Shown piece after piece: positions 1 through 17,004 of a stretch of 64,000 bases of DNA. The stretch spans positions 20,838,767 through 20,902,766 of the forward strand of contig OZ037766.1 in the NCBI GenBank assembly GCA_964035545.1, given 5' to 3'. Under the pieces are notes generated by a model. The model did not search any database and was not told the origin of the DNA. It saw only the letters and a program-made list of their open reading frames with translations. The position numbers were made by a program, and so were the translations under genes. This DNA is from Bugula neritina. Taxonomy: Eukaryota; Bryozoa; Gymnolaemata; Cheilostomatida; Bugulidae. Each line of letters starts with the position of its first letter. The stretch's first letter is position 1.

Positions 1-217
1 GCAACAGTAATTATTTCATTTCTACCACGTTTCTCTGCTTGGCTATTTTCTGCTATTTGTATCCCGTGCAAGACTCATTCACAGACTATTTATTATGTGT
101 TTTGTCCGACGAGTGTGTGGCTGGTCATAACGAGAGGACAACTCACGAAAATCGTCACATGAGTTTCATGTGATTCTCATGAGCGAGAGGCCAGGCCTAT
201 TGGTTCATATCATTTAA

Positions 218-447
218 CACATACCCACACACACTCACACACACTCACACACACACACACACACGCACACACGCACACACGCACACACGCACACACGCAC
301 ACACGCACACACGCACACACGCACACACGCACACACGCACACACGCACACAAGCACACAAGCACACACACACACACACAAGCACACAAGCACACAAGCAC
401 ACAAGCACCCACACACATGCACACACTCGAACACACACACACATACA
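218..447. repeat. (AC)n / ACACGC minisatellite
   Basis: About 230 bp of almost pure CA dinucleotides with regularly spaced G interruptions (ACACGC and ACAAGC variants). It lies just beyond the stop codon of the minus-strand secreted-protein gene, so it may be in that gene's 3' UTR; a TTTATT (AATAAA on the minus strand) occurs at 89-94. The long Cys/Val open frames across it are products of the repeat. Confidence 0.95.
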
Positions 448-519
448 TATAAACACAGTATTTGCAGAGGACATAGCACATGCTACATTCAACTTGTGAG
501 GTTTAACCAAGACAGAACT

Positions 520-3835
<3,316 letters not shown>

Positions 3836-3877
3836 AGTGATCAACGCAATGTTTGCAAAACTTTCCCCTCCGAATAT

Positions 3878-3910
3878 CTTTATAGCTACTTACAAGTTGA
3901 ATGTTTTATA
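3878..3910 (-). promoter_or_regulatory. Candidate TATA boxes upstream of the PAN-protein gene
   Basis: On the minus strand, CTATAAAG (3885-3878) and TATAAAAC (3910-3903) lie about 45-75 nt upstream of the ATG at 3835. The distal one would place a start site near 3875 with a short 5' UTR. This is pattern recognition only; AT-rich DNA gives such strings often. Confidence 0.3.
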
Positions 3911-4256
3911 TTGAGATGGTGGAATAGAATAAAACTGAGATTTCACTCAGTCACTCATTTTCTGCAATATCAATAGATATGTTTTTAATTAACTTTTTTT
4001 TAAATGTAAAGCTTTCAATTGAACATTTCCATTGCATTTATGAAACTTCATGTTGCTAACTTTATGTTTTATTGATTTTAATCTTGATATTTAATTACAC
4101 AGCATGAACACCTCAGTTACAGTGAAGCACAAAACAAATTGATAAGTTTTAATCATACGAATCAGATGTCTTCAAAGGCCGAAGATATTTTTGAAACATA
4201 TGTTTATCACCCAACTGACAAAATAATAATTCTAGTATATTTATATAGTGTATGTA

Positions 4257-4262
4257 CACGCG

Positions 4263-4293
<31 letters not shown>

Positions 4294-4296
4294 GTG

Positions 4297-4327
<31 letters not shown>

Positions 4328-4328
4328 A
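4257..4328. repeat. Compound (CA)n-(TA)n-(TG)n microsatellite
   Basis: A CA run, an AT run and then a TG run in direct succession, so the tract is close to a perfect inverted repeat (CA pairs with TG around the TA centre) and could extrude a hairpin. Confidence 0.9.
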
Positions 4329-5562
4329 GGTGTACACTATATTGCAATACTAGTGATCAAATAGTGCTCAAAATTTTCTGAGAAAGTTGAGCTAGATACG
4401 ATAATTTTATAGGTTTTAATTGACTAAGATCTTTATTTTAAAATCAATTACTTACAAATTTGTTTCGTAGCATAAAAGCTTCTGCCAATCGTCAGGGTGA
4501 TATATAATATGTGTGCCGATATAGGCAATATGAGAAGGGCTCTGTTACAGATTTATAATTAGTTTATTCAAAAGCACTATAGTGATGGTAACCTGAAAAG
4601 GAAAATATAATTAATGACAAAGTTTATACTGTAATAAAAACCTGAAAAGGAAAATGTAAATAATAATGAGAAAATGTACAGTAAGAAAATTCCAAAGAAA
4701 ATGAATAATAATATATAATAATAAATACTTAGAAATTTTAACACTCAGAGCTGTTTTGGTGATGTTACGCCTGGTTGATGATATTGGAGTATAAGCACTT
4801 GCCATTCAGCGGGCAGTCGGATTTCCTTTTGCAGGTTCAGGTTTTATGTTAAGGAATTGTCTTCCTATGTTAGTTGCAACATGTTTGCTGTAGGGTGGAT
4901 TGAATCATATAATGTTACTCCTTCTAGATTTTTGCAGTGTGTTGGTTGCTTCTCTTATTGTAAGGTAAAGTTATACCCACTGTTTTTAAGGCGTTCTGCA
5001 TGGTAGATGTGTGCCTCACCATTAAAGCTTTCTTCATTAGATGAAAGTATGGAGAGTCTTTTGTTGATGGATTTCGGAATGTTTTAATGGTAGATGGAGG
5101 GTGGTTAGGCTACTATGATAAATCTGAGGGATGTTGTTAGAATTTTCTTTATGATCTTTGATGGTTGTAGCTTATAAATGGTTCTCTAGGTGTCATGGTT
5201 TGTACTCTGCCATCTAGATTAAGTGAGCTCGAAATTTTCCAAATGTGTGGCTGTGTGTATTCCATTTGTACCTTTGCAGTCAGTTGAGTTGGTGATGTAA
5301 TAGTTATCGAACTTTCAGGCAGGTTTTGCAAGCAGACTGTACTGGGACACTAATATGCTTTTAACTTGCATATATTATTATATGCAACCTGTTCTATAAC
5401 CCATTAAGAGTATAACATTAATATAATATAAATCTTAAATAAACCATAATCAACAGTTATTACATTTTTAGTTACTTCACACTTCATTTTCTATCGCATT
5501 TATAAACGGAAAGAGAGTTGTCTACTACCTACTAGTGATTGTTCCCTTGCAATTCGGTTTCT

Positions 5563-5567
5563 ATTGG
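5563..5567 (-). promoter_or_regulatory. Inverted CCAAT box upstream of GRIPAP1
   Basis: ATTGG in the context CTATTGGCTGAGGG lies about 385 bp upstream of the GRIPAP1 ATG at 5952. The same CTATTGGCT context occurs in the WDR91/CNOT3 shared promoter, which is the reason to list it. A 5' UTR intron cannot be excluded, so the distance to the true start site is unknown. Confidence 0.35.
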
Positions 5568-5951
5568 CTGAGGGCACTGAACTCGTTTATTTTAGTGGCC
5601 CAATTCGCCCTCACCAATTTTGTTCCTGATCATCTCTGTGGTCCGAACTCACAATTATTGTAGTGCTACGAGTTCAAATAAAGCAATATTGTATAAGTGC
5701 AAACATATTTATCACTTGATAAATCTACCTGCAAGCGCGGCACCACATCTAACTTTTCGTGACCTTATGGAAACAGTCAAGGTTGTTTTTATTCTGGATA
5801 CTGAAGACTGGGGCAAATAAATTAAATATGAATATTGTACATCAAATAATTTGATTGAAATTGGCTGCTTAGTCCATAACACTATTCTACCTTTTATATA
5901 GTATTTATTGCTTATTGATAAAGCAATAAAAAATTTTATGTGAATAACAGC

Positions 5952-8900
5952 ATGGGTTCCAATTCAACACTGTCTGAAGAAGAGTTCCATCGTTTGCAGG
6001 TTGGGACTTATCACTTACGTTACTCTTAGAGTTAGAGTTGGTCTTATGACTTACTCTTAGAGACGAGTTAAGTTTGACTTCACTTCCCCTTAGTGATATT
6101 TATACTAATATTCATATTGATACTTATATTTATAGTTTCTGAATTTAATAACAATGTCAAGTACTTTTAGTCTTACATTTAGTTTTACAGTCAATCATGA
6201 TCATAATTATAATCATATTGTAAAAGTTATCTACTTATCTACAACAACTTTAAGGTCCACTCCCAGTGCAACACTTAGCCTTGCAATTGCTCTTATACTT
6301 ACTCTTAGTACAGTTACTGTTAGTGTTATTCTTAGTGATAGTCTTACAGTTTTAGTTGCTGTTAGTGTTGCACTTATTTCGTTTCCTAGACTTGTGCTAT
6401 TAGTTGCAGTAACACTAACAATAATTGTAGCACAACTAGGCATTATTATACAATACGCACGGCAAATTCAAATTGAAATGCTTTGAGTTTGTGGATAGAC
6501 TTTTGTTAGGATTTTATTACCATTACTAACAGTGGTAACCTTAACCAATTGAGATTTTAATGAATTCTAATTTAACCACAATGCGAATGGGAATAACTAA
6601 AATTAAATAGTAAATCTTAAAGTTTATCATTAATTTTAAGTCAAAGCAATCAGCAATCAGAGATTAATTTAAAATTAAAAATATTCATATCCACTGAGTT
6701 GTTGAGTGTGACTCAGTCTAAGACAATTTACTCAATACGATAGTATATTACGAAATGTATCCAAGTGGCAATTCACTAGATTTAGCTGTATAGTTCAATT
6801 TTAGATATAATTGAAAAAATTCATCATGTTAAAATGTGTAACATATAAACTTAAGTTATTATAAGTTTTCTTTTTTTAATCAAAGGTACTAAAAGGTAAC
6901 ACTCATTAGTGTTACATTAATGGTTGAAACAAGTGAGTCTAAGATGGCAGTACTAATAAAATAAAGCTATATTTAAAAATCAATTTTAACTTTTGTCCTT
7001 GTCCTCATAGTGTTTTCAAGCAGTATAGAAAGATTTTTACAAAAAAAAAATCTTTTTAGTCTTAGCATTATAAATATTGGCGATTAAATAAGTGATAAAA
7101 TTTAAATGTGGAGCCCAAATTATTATTTTTCTAAATAAGAAGTAATCATAACACTAAAAAAGTACTTGAAAGCAGTAAAGCTGTCTTTTGTTTCAGTAAC
7201 AATAAGTTTTGAAAGTTTCAACTGTGAAACAGCGAAATAGTAACTTGTAAGTTAATTATTATTTAGTTTCATTATTTGGTTTGCTTTAATTGTGGTATTT
7301 TGCGAATAAATATCTTGTTCTTGGCTCTTAGAAATTTATTCAATGTTTAATGTAATTTATTAGCTGATGATGTTTTATTAAAGTTTTGGGGTTTCAGGTA
7401 GCTGTTAGTTACTGTAACTTTCTAAACTTATTCATATTATGCTGTGTTGCCATAATGAACTAGATTAAATGTTAGTTTTATATTGATGCAGCCAAAGTGG
7501 GTGATTACTGAATAATGGATATGTAGTTGCAGATTTAGATTTAGTTTATGTAGAAAATCAGGAAAATATGTATATCTTTTTCTAAATGTGCACGCCAATG
7601 GGAGTGGTACATAATACTTTTACATAGTTACGTCAAAGATGCAAGGTTTAAAATCTTTGAATATTTTATTTTATTCCCTCCTGGTGTTAAACCTTCCGAA
7701 AATACTGATAATTAGCATTATAAGGCTAATTGTAGTTGTCAAGTGTTTAAAATTCAATTTCAATTACAATATTGTGTTAGGGTATGGTACATCGATAGCT
7801 GTTACATTAAGATTTTCTCATTATAATGGCAGTAATTATAATTTTTAATGAATGTAATATGCCATGGCTTGTGGTATGCCATATAGTCTGGCAAATATAT
7901 TTTTGGTAAAACTTGAAACTTGCAATTGATTATAGCCTGTTTACTAATTTGAACAGTTGTATTTCAAACCTAAACTACAACCAATAGCTATAACTCATGC
8001 TAGGCAACAAGTTATAAATGAGTGAGCGTTATAGGTGTAACATATCGGCTGTATTATATGTGCATTGCCTGTTCAGAGTTTAGTAATAGCTCAATAGTCA
8101 TAGTCATCTAGGTAGTGATAGTAATAAGATATTATTATCAGCATAATTATTAGCCATTACTAGTAAGGTTTGTATTGATATCTGGAATTATCATACTCGT
8201 ATTAATCCTAATAGCTAGTATGCTTAAATTAGTATAATATAATATATAATACTAATTATTATTACATGTCATCTGGATATGTTGTTAATTGATGATTTTA
8301 TTAGATGAAGATTATTATTTGAAGTTAGCTTACTTAGTAAATGTTAAAGTTGAAGTAGTCTAGTCTAGTATTATTAGTATTTTCATAAATTTGCTATCTT
8401 GTTTTATCAATACTATTATCATAGACTGACATATATTCAATCTGATGTTATCATTACTATTTATCAGCAAACATAGTTCAGTAATGAAATATGCTTTTGG
8501 ATATATTGTGTTGCATTAAGTTGTATTCATTACATTTCAGGTTAGATAAGCTTAGTGATAATTTTTTAGGTTAACATATTGGTTTCTATGCAATAATGCA
8601 TATATATTTATGCTATTTTATTTCATAATTTGCTGTTGAAATAGCATTTGCTGAAATTTTTCAGTTTTTGTTGTAGTTACAACTTATCGAACTTAGAACA
8701 GAAAATTATCAGTTAACTGACAAATGCAAAAAGCATGAGAATGAGCTGTCTAGTTTAAATATACAGTATGTGAACTTGGATAAGGAGTTCCAACGAGCAT
8801 CAAAGGTTTGTCTTATAATATTATGTGTAACATAACATTATATGTAATAAAATATTATATGCAGTATAATATTATATGTAATATAATTCTATATTACATA

Positions 8901-11900
8901 TAATAGTATATGTAATATGATATCACATGTAATATAATATTATATTACATATAATATTATATGTAATATAGAATTATATTACATATAATATTATATGTAA
9001 TATAATATCACATGTAATATAATATTGTATGCAATATGATATTATATGTAATATAAGCCAGAACCATGAGTAACTAAATCATTTACCCCTGAATGGGATG
9101 TAATGCTCTCTGGGAAAGTTCAATGAAGGTTAGCCAATACTAAGTGTTGTCCCTAGGGCCTAGGCTAATATAGCATTAAAATCTTGTATCTAACTTTTCT
9201 ATCCATTAGATAAATTGCAATTATGTTGATTAAGTTGGTGTAAAGATACTCTGAATTCTAAATCATTAATTTCTGTAAACAATAGAAGAAAAAAGGGTTT
9301 TAGTCTATGAATACACGTGATTTGCAAGTTTCTGTATTATCACGTTAGTAAATAGGGTATATTCATAGTGGTATAGCCTACTATACTGACTATAATAGCT
9401 TATGTCAAGCTGGTTATATTATGAATGGCATATTTTGGTATTTATTTGATGTTAGTGGAGGTTAACCATTTAATTGTTTTACTGTTTGCATTAGCAGTTT
9501 TTATAATTTTACTATTTTGCCCCTTACTAACATATTTATTTACCCTGCAATCTACTTACTCTTAATGTTTTCGAACTTCCCCTCTGCAATATGGAGGTTA
9601 TTGTCTTATTTTCGCCATGTCCAATGTTGTAGGCAGTAAATAAGAGCAAAAAGGCAAAAGAATTTGAACTTTTAATCCAAGAAAATGAAAGTTTTCAGCG
9701 TAAACTTCAGAGTCAGGAGGAAGATTTTAGAATACAGAATGAAACTTTGATGCAAGAGTTGGGCACAGTGAGTTATCTTTCTGTTGGTGCAACTCTACAG
9801 CAGACTAACTGTAGCCCTGTGGTCGGATGTATGAAGTTATCTCCCCCTTTTTTCTATAAATATACGGCTGAAACGCTTCTGAAAAACTAATCCATTATCT
9901 CTAGACTGATAAATTATGAGTATAATTCAAGAATCCATGAAGTAGGCAATTATTGCTTTTGAACAGCTTTATGCAGAAACAGTTCCACATTCATCCCTAG
10001 TCATAGTTAACCAGATGCCCCAACCCTCCCCCTCCCAAGTATTTCTTAAGAATTTTGTACCATTGATTTATAGTGTAATTAGAGAGCAGTCATGGGCTCG
10101 TAGATAGAATGCTGGGCTAGTGAGTGCTAGGTCATGCGTTCGAATCCCTACACGGCTGTTGGTGATGTCAGAAAGGGTATCCGCTCTTGCTTGTGTGCTG
10201 CCAAGGGAAGTCCTCAAACTATGCTGCCCGCAGTTCCTAGATGCTTGAAACTCTCATCATCGTGGGTTTTCACAGGGGTGGAGAGTTTTATTGCATATCT
10301 ACAATGTAGAAATCCAACTCATTTTCAAGCATTTGTTTAGCTGATTTCAAAGAATGAGGAGTTGGAGAAAGCAGTAATCAACCAGGATGCTGTGGACTCC
10401 CCATCTAAACCAACTCCACTTGAAGAAGATACTTCAGAGTTGAAGGAGGAGGTAAGATAACTCTCACTTGATCATATTACATTACTTTTTATTTACTAAA
10501 GTAAATCTTGTTAACCTGGCAATATTAGGCTTTTGCATCTGCAATAACATTAACTTAATTAACGTTGAATCAACAAAGCAAATTAAGAATTCTATCATTT
10601 ATCTCTTGCTTATATCATTGACAACTTGGTATTTGCTAGGTTATTAAATGGTTTAGGTCATTTTCATTGGTGTTATTTTAGGCAGTTTGTCTTCCTGCAT
10701 TGTAGAGTATATTTCCCAATGTGATAAAGTAATAAATATTGTGTTGACTAGAACCGCCAAGTCTTCACTTTTTACTGATACGAAATTAAATTGTGCTAAA
10801 AGACTTTCAAATGAATGTATGGTTAATTTCAACTCACTTTAATTTAGACCTGTTTATATAAAGCTTTACACAGTGATATCTGCAGTTGGTGATTAATAAA
10901 CAGACTTCTTGGTGTATTGTATATACTCAACATGATGCACAGGTGACAAGGTTACGGGCTGAGAATACAGCACTGCAGACGAATATTGGAGAAATCAAAA
11001 GGAAGTTTGAGAATGAACTAAAACTGCTACGTTCTGCTGTGGAAGGAGTAGACATTACAGAGTCAGATCCCAGGTAAACTCCGGTATTAGATAACAGCTT
11101 TAGTATTGCATCATATAAACAGTGCAGGGATAGTTTTTGTTATGTAGCCACATGGTATAACTTTGTGTATTTGTTAACTGTAGTTGTGGTACTGTAATAT
11201 TGTCATAACTATAATGTTGTGGCTAATTCAGCACTTCATAATCAACAGCTCTTTCATTACTCATCATTTACAGCTCAGGTGATAAATCTGACACAGTTTC
11301 TCTAACCAATCTTATTCAAGAGTCAGAGTTGCTCTCTCAATTTAATGGTACGTGCAGTTAGTAGTTACACGGTAATTTTCTTTACTTTGGTGCATACATT
11401 ATTACATGAGTGTGTACGGGAGTTGTCTTCTCTTGTTTGTTAGTTTTATTTTGAATAACAAATTTGTTGCTAATCTGGTATGAATGCTTCAAACTGGTTT
11501 ACCTTATGCTGACATGTTTTACCTTCATATTGTACTAACTAGCAAATAATAGGCGCCCCTGATTTGAGCTGAAACAAATACTCTTTAGATTTAAAGTTGT
11601 CATTGGATACTGAAAAGGCAGAAAACAAACTTCTCCACGACAGAATATCGGAGCTAAAGAGCTCGAGCAGTGCTGACGCTGCCGACCAGCTCCGTGACAA
11701 GCTGAAGAAGAAACAGGTGGGATGGTGAACTCTTCCCGTCCTTTGCTCCAGAGCTAATAGGCTAAATTATTGTAGATTCATTTGTCTCCTGTGCAATTTA
11801 TTCAGTGCAGATGGCTAGCAAGTGTGTTTGTGGAAAAGAATGATTAATTTTAGTAGATTTTTTCTCAAAATTTCATTGGAATTAGTTTCTATTTCAAGGG

Positions 11901-14900
11901 ACACACGTTTCATATAAACAATAGACCATGTAAAACTCAGCCAATCAGCGAAGTGTACCAGGTCAATGTCTTACCATTGTAACTGATATAAAATTCTGCA
12001 AGTTCAATTGCAAAATGCATGCTTCTAAAAGCTAGTTGTGCAACTTTTTTTTCATGCATTATTTAATTTAAAATCTTAAATTGATGACTCTTGAAATGAT
12101 TTTTTAAAATGTCTAAATTAAGTGTTTATAAAATGCAATTAAAAATTGCATGTCTAGAAAAATGACCTGGTACACTTTTGCAACTTAAGGCCAATTATTA
12201 CATAACTGCCAGCTTAGTAGTTATTTGTTGTTGCAGCTTGAATGGGTTATTGTTTAGCATTGGAAGCTTGCAGTAAACATCTGTGAATTTGGTACATGAC
12301 TTTGATTGGCTGGTTTTTGAATGGCCCTTTAGTATATGCATCTGGATGGCTGGGTAGTGTAGACTCCGCCTACATCTAGCTAATGTACAGTAGCCAATCC
12401 ACAGTAGTATTACAAAATTTCTGTTTAACAAATGAAATATTCTGGTCATTTGTTTTGTACTTTACAATAGTAAATATTCTATTCAACTAGAATTTTATTG
12501 TATGTAAGCCATGGGAACTACTAAGAGGTTAAATCAACCACCCATGCTAGTAATATTGTAGCTCACAGTAATAGCAAGTCCACACCATATAAATATACAC
12601 ATAAGCTATTATGTGCACCTTATGAATGCTGAAATGACCCCATTTCTTACCTTCAATTTGAAAAAAATTGTATTACATATTCTGCCACTTCTGCACCAGG
12701 AACTTGTTTTCCTTTTAAATTTTGAAAATAGTAGTCAGTTTCTGCAGCAGTCAACTGCATCCACAATAAACAACGTAAGCTTTCAAATAAACTATAAATA
12801 TATGAAATATTAGTGTGGAAACAATGTAATTTATTCATTGCTATGATGAAAAATTACAAGAATATTATATAAAAGCTAGATATAGATTTCTAGTAAAATG
12901 GCACAGGTAAAAATAACACATTTTTACTTCAAATTCTAAATTTCATCAGTCATCAATAGTGGCTGTAGATTACAGAGAGCACAGCAAACTATCATAATCT
13001 TGTCTAATAGAGGTGCCAACACCAAGTTCACACCTCCAGGACCATTTAAAATATTGAACTCCTTTATTCTTTTGATTGCTCTTTCGACATGGATTCGAAG
13101 GTTAGCAATCAACTTTGTTTGCAGTAACTGCATTTTAGTCATTTGCAAATGGCCTCTTTTCCCAGGTGGTATGGCCAACTTGGCTCCAGCGCCTATAAGT
13201 TCTTTTTCAATAAGAAAGCCTCTATCTGCCATAACCACATCACCTGGGTTTATGAAGTCTAAGAACCCAGAGTCATTCACTACACACTTGTCTGAGGCTC
13301 TACCCCCCATTCCATGCGAAATAAAGCAGATAGTGCCCCTGGGTGTAATTTCAACCAAATAATTGATGGTGTTGGTCTTTTTATACTCACTCCATGTTAA
13401 AGATTGAGCCAGCTTTGATTGAGGCTTGCAAATGAATATTTCTGTGCAGTCTATAATGCACCCAATGTTAGCATATTGGCTTTGAAAGCTCAGGGGGATG
13501 TTCAGCTTCTCTCTTGTTGGAAAAACTATTAAATTGTTTAGTTCTCTTGCTAAAATATCTAATGTGTCTTTGAAGGTTTTGCCTGCTAGCAATCTAGAGA
13601 TATAAAAAAGGCCAGCAAGCATTTGAAACTGTAAACCTTGACGCAGCTTCATCAAAGCCAATAAAAGTTTATCTTGTCCTGTTAACTTTTTTCTGAGTGA
13701 GAACTTTCATCTTCGGACATATAAATCTAAATATAGTAAACAAAGAATGAAAATTAAATTATGATTCAAATTATAATGTATGTGCTAAATAAATTTTGTG
13801 CTTAGTTTGTATTCATTCAGCAGTTTTTACCCTCTGGTAAGTAGCTTCAGTTATATTTTGCAAGAACTATGAAGTTCAAGAACTGATAGTTGAAGGCTTG
13901 ACCCAATATATCACCATCCAAACAGAATGTAATGTGTGTCAACATGTGTTACGTAATACTGTAACAGTACATAATAAGCTAGCTGTCTGAGTACACGCTT
14001 TGAATGGAGTCACGAGTTTAAACAAATACTGTTGACAAACAATTATTACTTCATTTTATAATTATACTATAACTAATTCAAACCCATATTATTTCTAGAA
14101 TAGCATTTAATAATGTTTGTGACTAAGTGAAACTAGTAACAAGTGTAAACCATTTTAGTTTTAAACACTGAGTTAGTTTCAGCTAAAATTTAGATTAGGA
14201 GGCCACTTTTGATAAGCTTTAAAATAACCAAGGAAAATTTAAGTCAAAACAATTTACTTTTCTTGGAGAAAGTGAGTCAATTTGTCCACAAATAAAAGAT
14301 TGCTGCTTGCTTAATAAAAACCCTAAACTAAATAAGTCAAAACATACAGATGACCACTGTGGTATTTATAAATATCTTACATAAAACAACATCTTTAATA
14401 AAAAATGTATGAATGATGCACTCACACTGCAACAAATTTAATTAAAATGACAGTTTTACTACACATCAAATTTAATCAATGTACAAATTTTAGCATAGTG
14501 AGACTTGCATTGTTTATTTGTAATAAACCATAGTCTATCTTTGCAATAAGAAAATCATAATTTTTACCTTGCTAAAAAATAGTATAGAGAACGTGTAGGT
14601 ATTCCAGTATAGAATTTAGTTCGCTCATCTGTAGTGGTGAAAGTTTTAAAAACTTTTACTTTTTCAATAGTTGCTTTTTGTTTAAACGTGGAACTTTTTG
14701 AGCCTTTTCCTCCAACTTTTGATTTTCGTCTATCAATAGAATGTGCAGATCTTTTTTTCTGAGTAGTTGATGATTCTGGTAACTCAGTTACTTCTGATGA
14801 AGTCTGACTATGAGGATGGCTGTCAGATGAGTTCTGTTGCTCTATATCAGCTGACTCTGTTGAAGACGTTTTCTGTTCGCTTCCTTCACATGTTTCATTA

Positions 14901-16966
14901 AAACCACTGTTTTTTGTGCGTCTTACATTATATGCTTTAGTGCGTTGGTAACCCAAATGAAGGGTTGGAGTTGGATTTTGCTCAGAGGGCTGACCATCCT
15001 TATGATTATAATAGTCTGCTATGCTCTCTGGAATCTACAGCCACCATTGGTGACTGATGAAATTTAGAATTTGAAGTAAAAATGTGTTATTTTTACCTGT
15101 GCCATTTTACTAGAAATCTATATCTAGCTTTTATATAATATTCTTGTAATTTTTCATCATAGCAATGAATAAATTACATTGTTTCCACACTAATATTTCA
15201 TATATTTATAGTTTATTTGAAAGCTTACGTTGTTTATTGTGGATGCAGTTGACTGCTGCAGAAACTGACCACTATTTTCAAAATTTAAAAGGAAAACAAG
15301 TTCCTGGTGCAGAAGTGACAGAATATGTAATACAATTTTTTTCAAATTGAAAGTAAGAAATGGGGTCATTTCAGCATTCATAAGGTGCACATAATAGCTT
15401 ATGTGTATATTTATATGGTGTGGACTTGCTATTACTGCGAGCTACAATATTACCAGCATGGGTGGTTGATTTAACCTCTTAGTAGTTCCCATGGCTCACA
15501 TACAATAAAATTCTAGTTGAATAGAATATTTACTATTCACTGCGTTTCCATTATCGCATTATGCGAATGGATTTTTTCATTCGGCTGATGGAAACAGTTA
15601 CATCGAATGAAACCGCAACTAAAAGTTAATGCAAACCACAAACCACAAATAATCCGTACGGGAATTCATTCGCATTATGCGCAGTCATGGAAACGCAGTG
15701 ATTGAAAAGTACAAAACAAATGACCAGAATATTTCATTTGTTAAACAGAAATTTTGTAATACTACTGTGGATTGGCTACTGTATATTAGCTAGATGTAGG
15801 CGGAGTCTACACTACCCAGCCATCCAGATGCATATACTAAAGGCCATTCAAAAACCAGCCAATCAAAGTCATGTACCAAATTCACAGATGTTTACTGCAA
15901 GCTTCCAATGCTAAACAATAACCCATTCAAGCTGCAACAACAAATAACTACTAAGCTGGCAGTTATGTAATAATTGGCCTTAAGTTGCAAAAGTGTACCA
16001 GGTCATTTTTCTAGACATGCAATTTTTAATTGCATTTTATAAACACTTAATTTAGACATTTTAAAAAATCATTTCAAGAGTCATCAATTTAAGATTTTAA
16101 ATTAAATAATGCATGAAAAAAAAGTTGCACAACTAGCTTTTAGAAGCATGCATTTTGCAATTGAACTTGCAGAATTTTATATCAGTTACAATGGTAAGAC
16201 ATTGACCTGGTACACTTCGCTGATTGGCTGAGTTTTACATGGTCTATTGTAAACTATTGTTATAACTAAATTACTAAAGCTATGCATTTTAAATTAAAAA
16301 CAGTGAATAACTAATGAGGTTTTCCAATAATTTCACTGAAGCAAACCTGCGACTGTTCTTTTATAGTTTTTACCTGTAGTTGCCTGGGTAACGTAGTTTT
16401 CGTCTCATTGGATATATGCATGGGTGTTTTATTGTTATTGCATTGCAGTTCCATATTTTTTTGTTCATAAAAATGCTCATCCTATATTCGTGGCACAGAA
16501 TATTCAATTTTAGCTCAACTAAACTAGAACGTATTTTAGGAAAGTTTTGTTACTTTACAAAATGAAAAAGAAAAGCTGTATTCAGAAACTAGCAGCAAAA
16601 TAACCTTTCTTGAAGAGGCACGTCAAAGAGATATCAAAAGTTTCCACCTACAAATAGAAAAACTCAATGAAGATTTAAAGGCAGCTAAAGAGGTACCAAG
16701 TATTTCAGTAACCTACTCTTATGTGATATATGTTATACACTGAGTACCCCTTACTTACTATCTTGTTCTTTGAGTAGTAATAGCTGTTCTAGAGTGGCCA
16801 TATTGATGATAAATTGACATCAACATTTTTTAAAAATTCAACCAATGAAATTTCTTTGTTACTGCAATTTATTGGAGTGAATTTCTTATGCTGTTACTCT
16901 CTGCCCTATAAATGATTTGCATGTTGGAGTTAGGAGTTTTCTACTCCTGTAATTATGTAGAGAATA

Positions 16967-17004
<38 letters not shown>

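Larger units (their letters stand above)
3836..5951. other. Intergenic region between divergent PAN-protein gene and GRIPAP1
   Basis: About 2.1 kb between two genes transcribed away from each other. It holds the CA/TA/TG compound microsatellite (4257-4328) and AT-rich unique sequence. No open frame here shows family similarity or codon-like structure. The GRIPAP1-proximal end has an inverted CCAAT box. Confidence 0.7.
11919..16249 (-). mobile_element. Palindromic Harbinger-like DNA transposon (long-TIR, 4.3 kb)
   Basis: The ends are perfect inverse complements starting CAATAGACCATGTAAAACTC. They are flanked by TAAA at 11915-11918 and 16250-16253, an apparent target duplication; TAA alone would match the three-base type usual for PIF/Harbinger. 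The inverted identity continues for about 1.08 kb on each side, leaving a loop of about 2.0 kb that encodes a DDE transposase on the minus strand. The element occupies GRIPAP1 intron 7, opposite in strand to the host gene. The right arm contains a nested MITE (15538-15700) missing from the left arm. Arms are nearly identical elsewhere, suggesting a recent insertion or ongoing homogenisation. Confidence 0.88.

Noticed and set aside
210-510. Three overlapping minus-strand open frames made of Cys/Val
   Set aside because: They are readings of the (AC)n/ACACGC minisatellite with no other content.
6154-6486. 110-aa hydrophobic open frame after GRIPAP1 exon 1
   Set aside because: Product of the degenerate hexamer tract; both strands give similar low-complexity frames and it lies within an intron.
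10134-10340. 68-aa open frame upstream of GRIPAP1 exon 4
   Set aside because: It covers the SINE and the end of intron 3; exon 4 is read in a different context with a clear acceptor at 10340.
12653-12838. 61-aa open frame present in both transposon arms (also 15165-15350)
   Set aside because: Duplicated only because the arms are duplicated; no cysteines or family motif, and substitutions between arms are not biased toward silent ones.
13000-13362. 120-aa plus-strand frame across the transposase
   Set aside because: Antisense shadow of the DDE domain, which has the intact catalytic signature on the minus strand.
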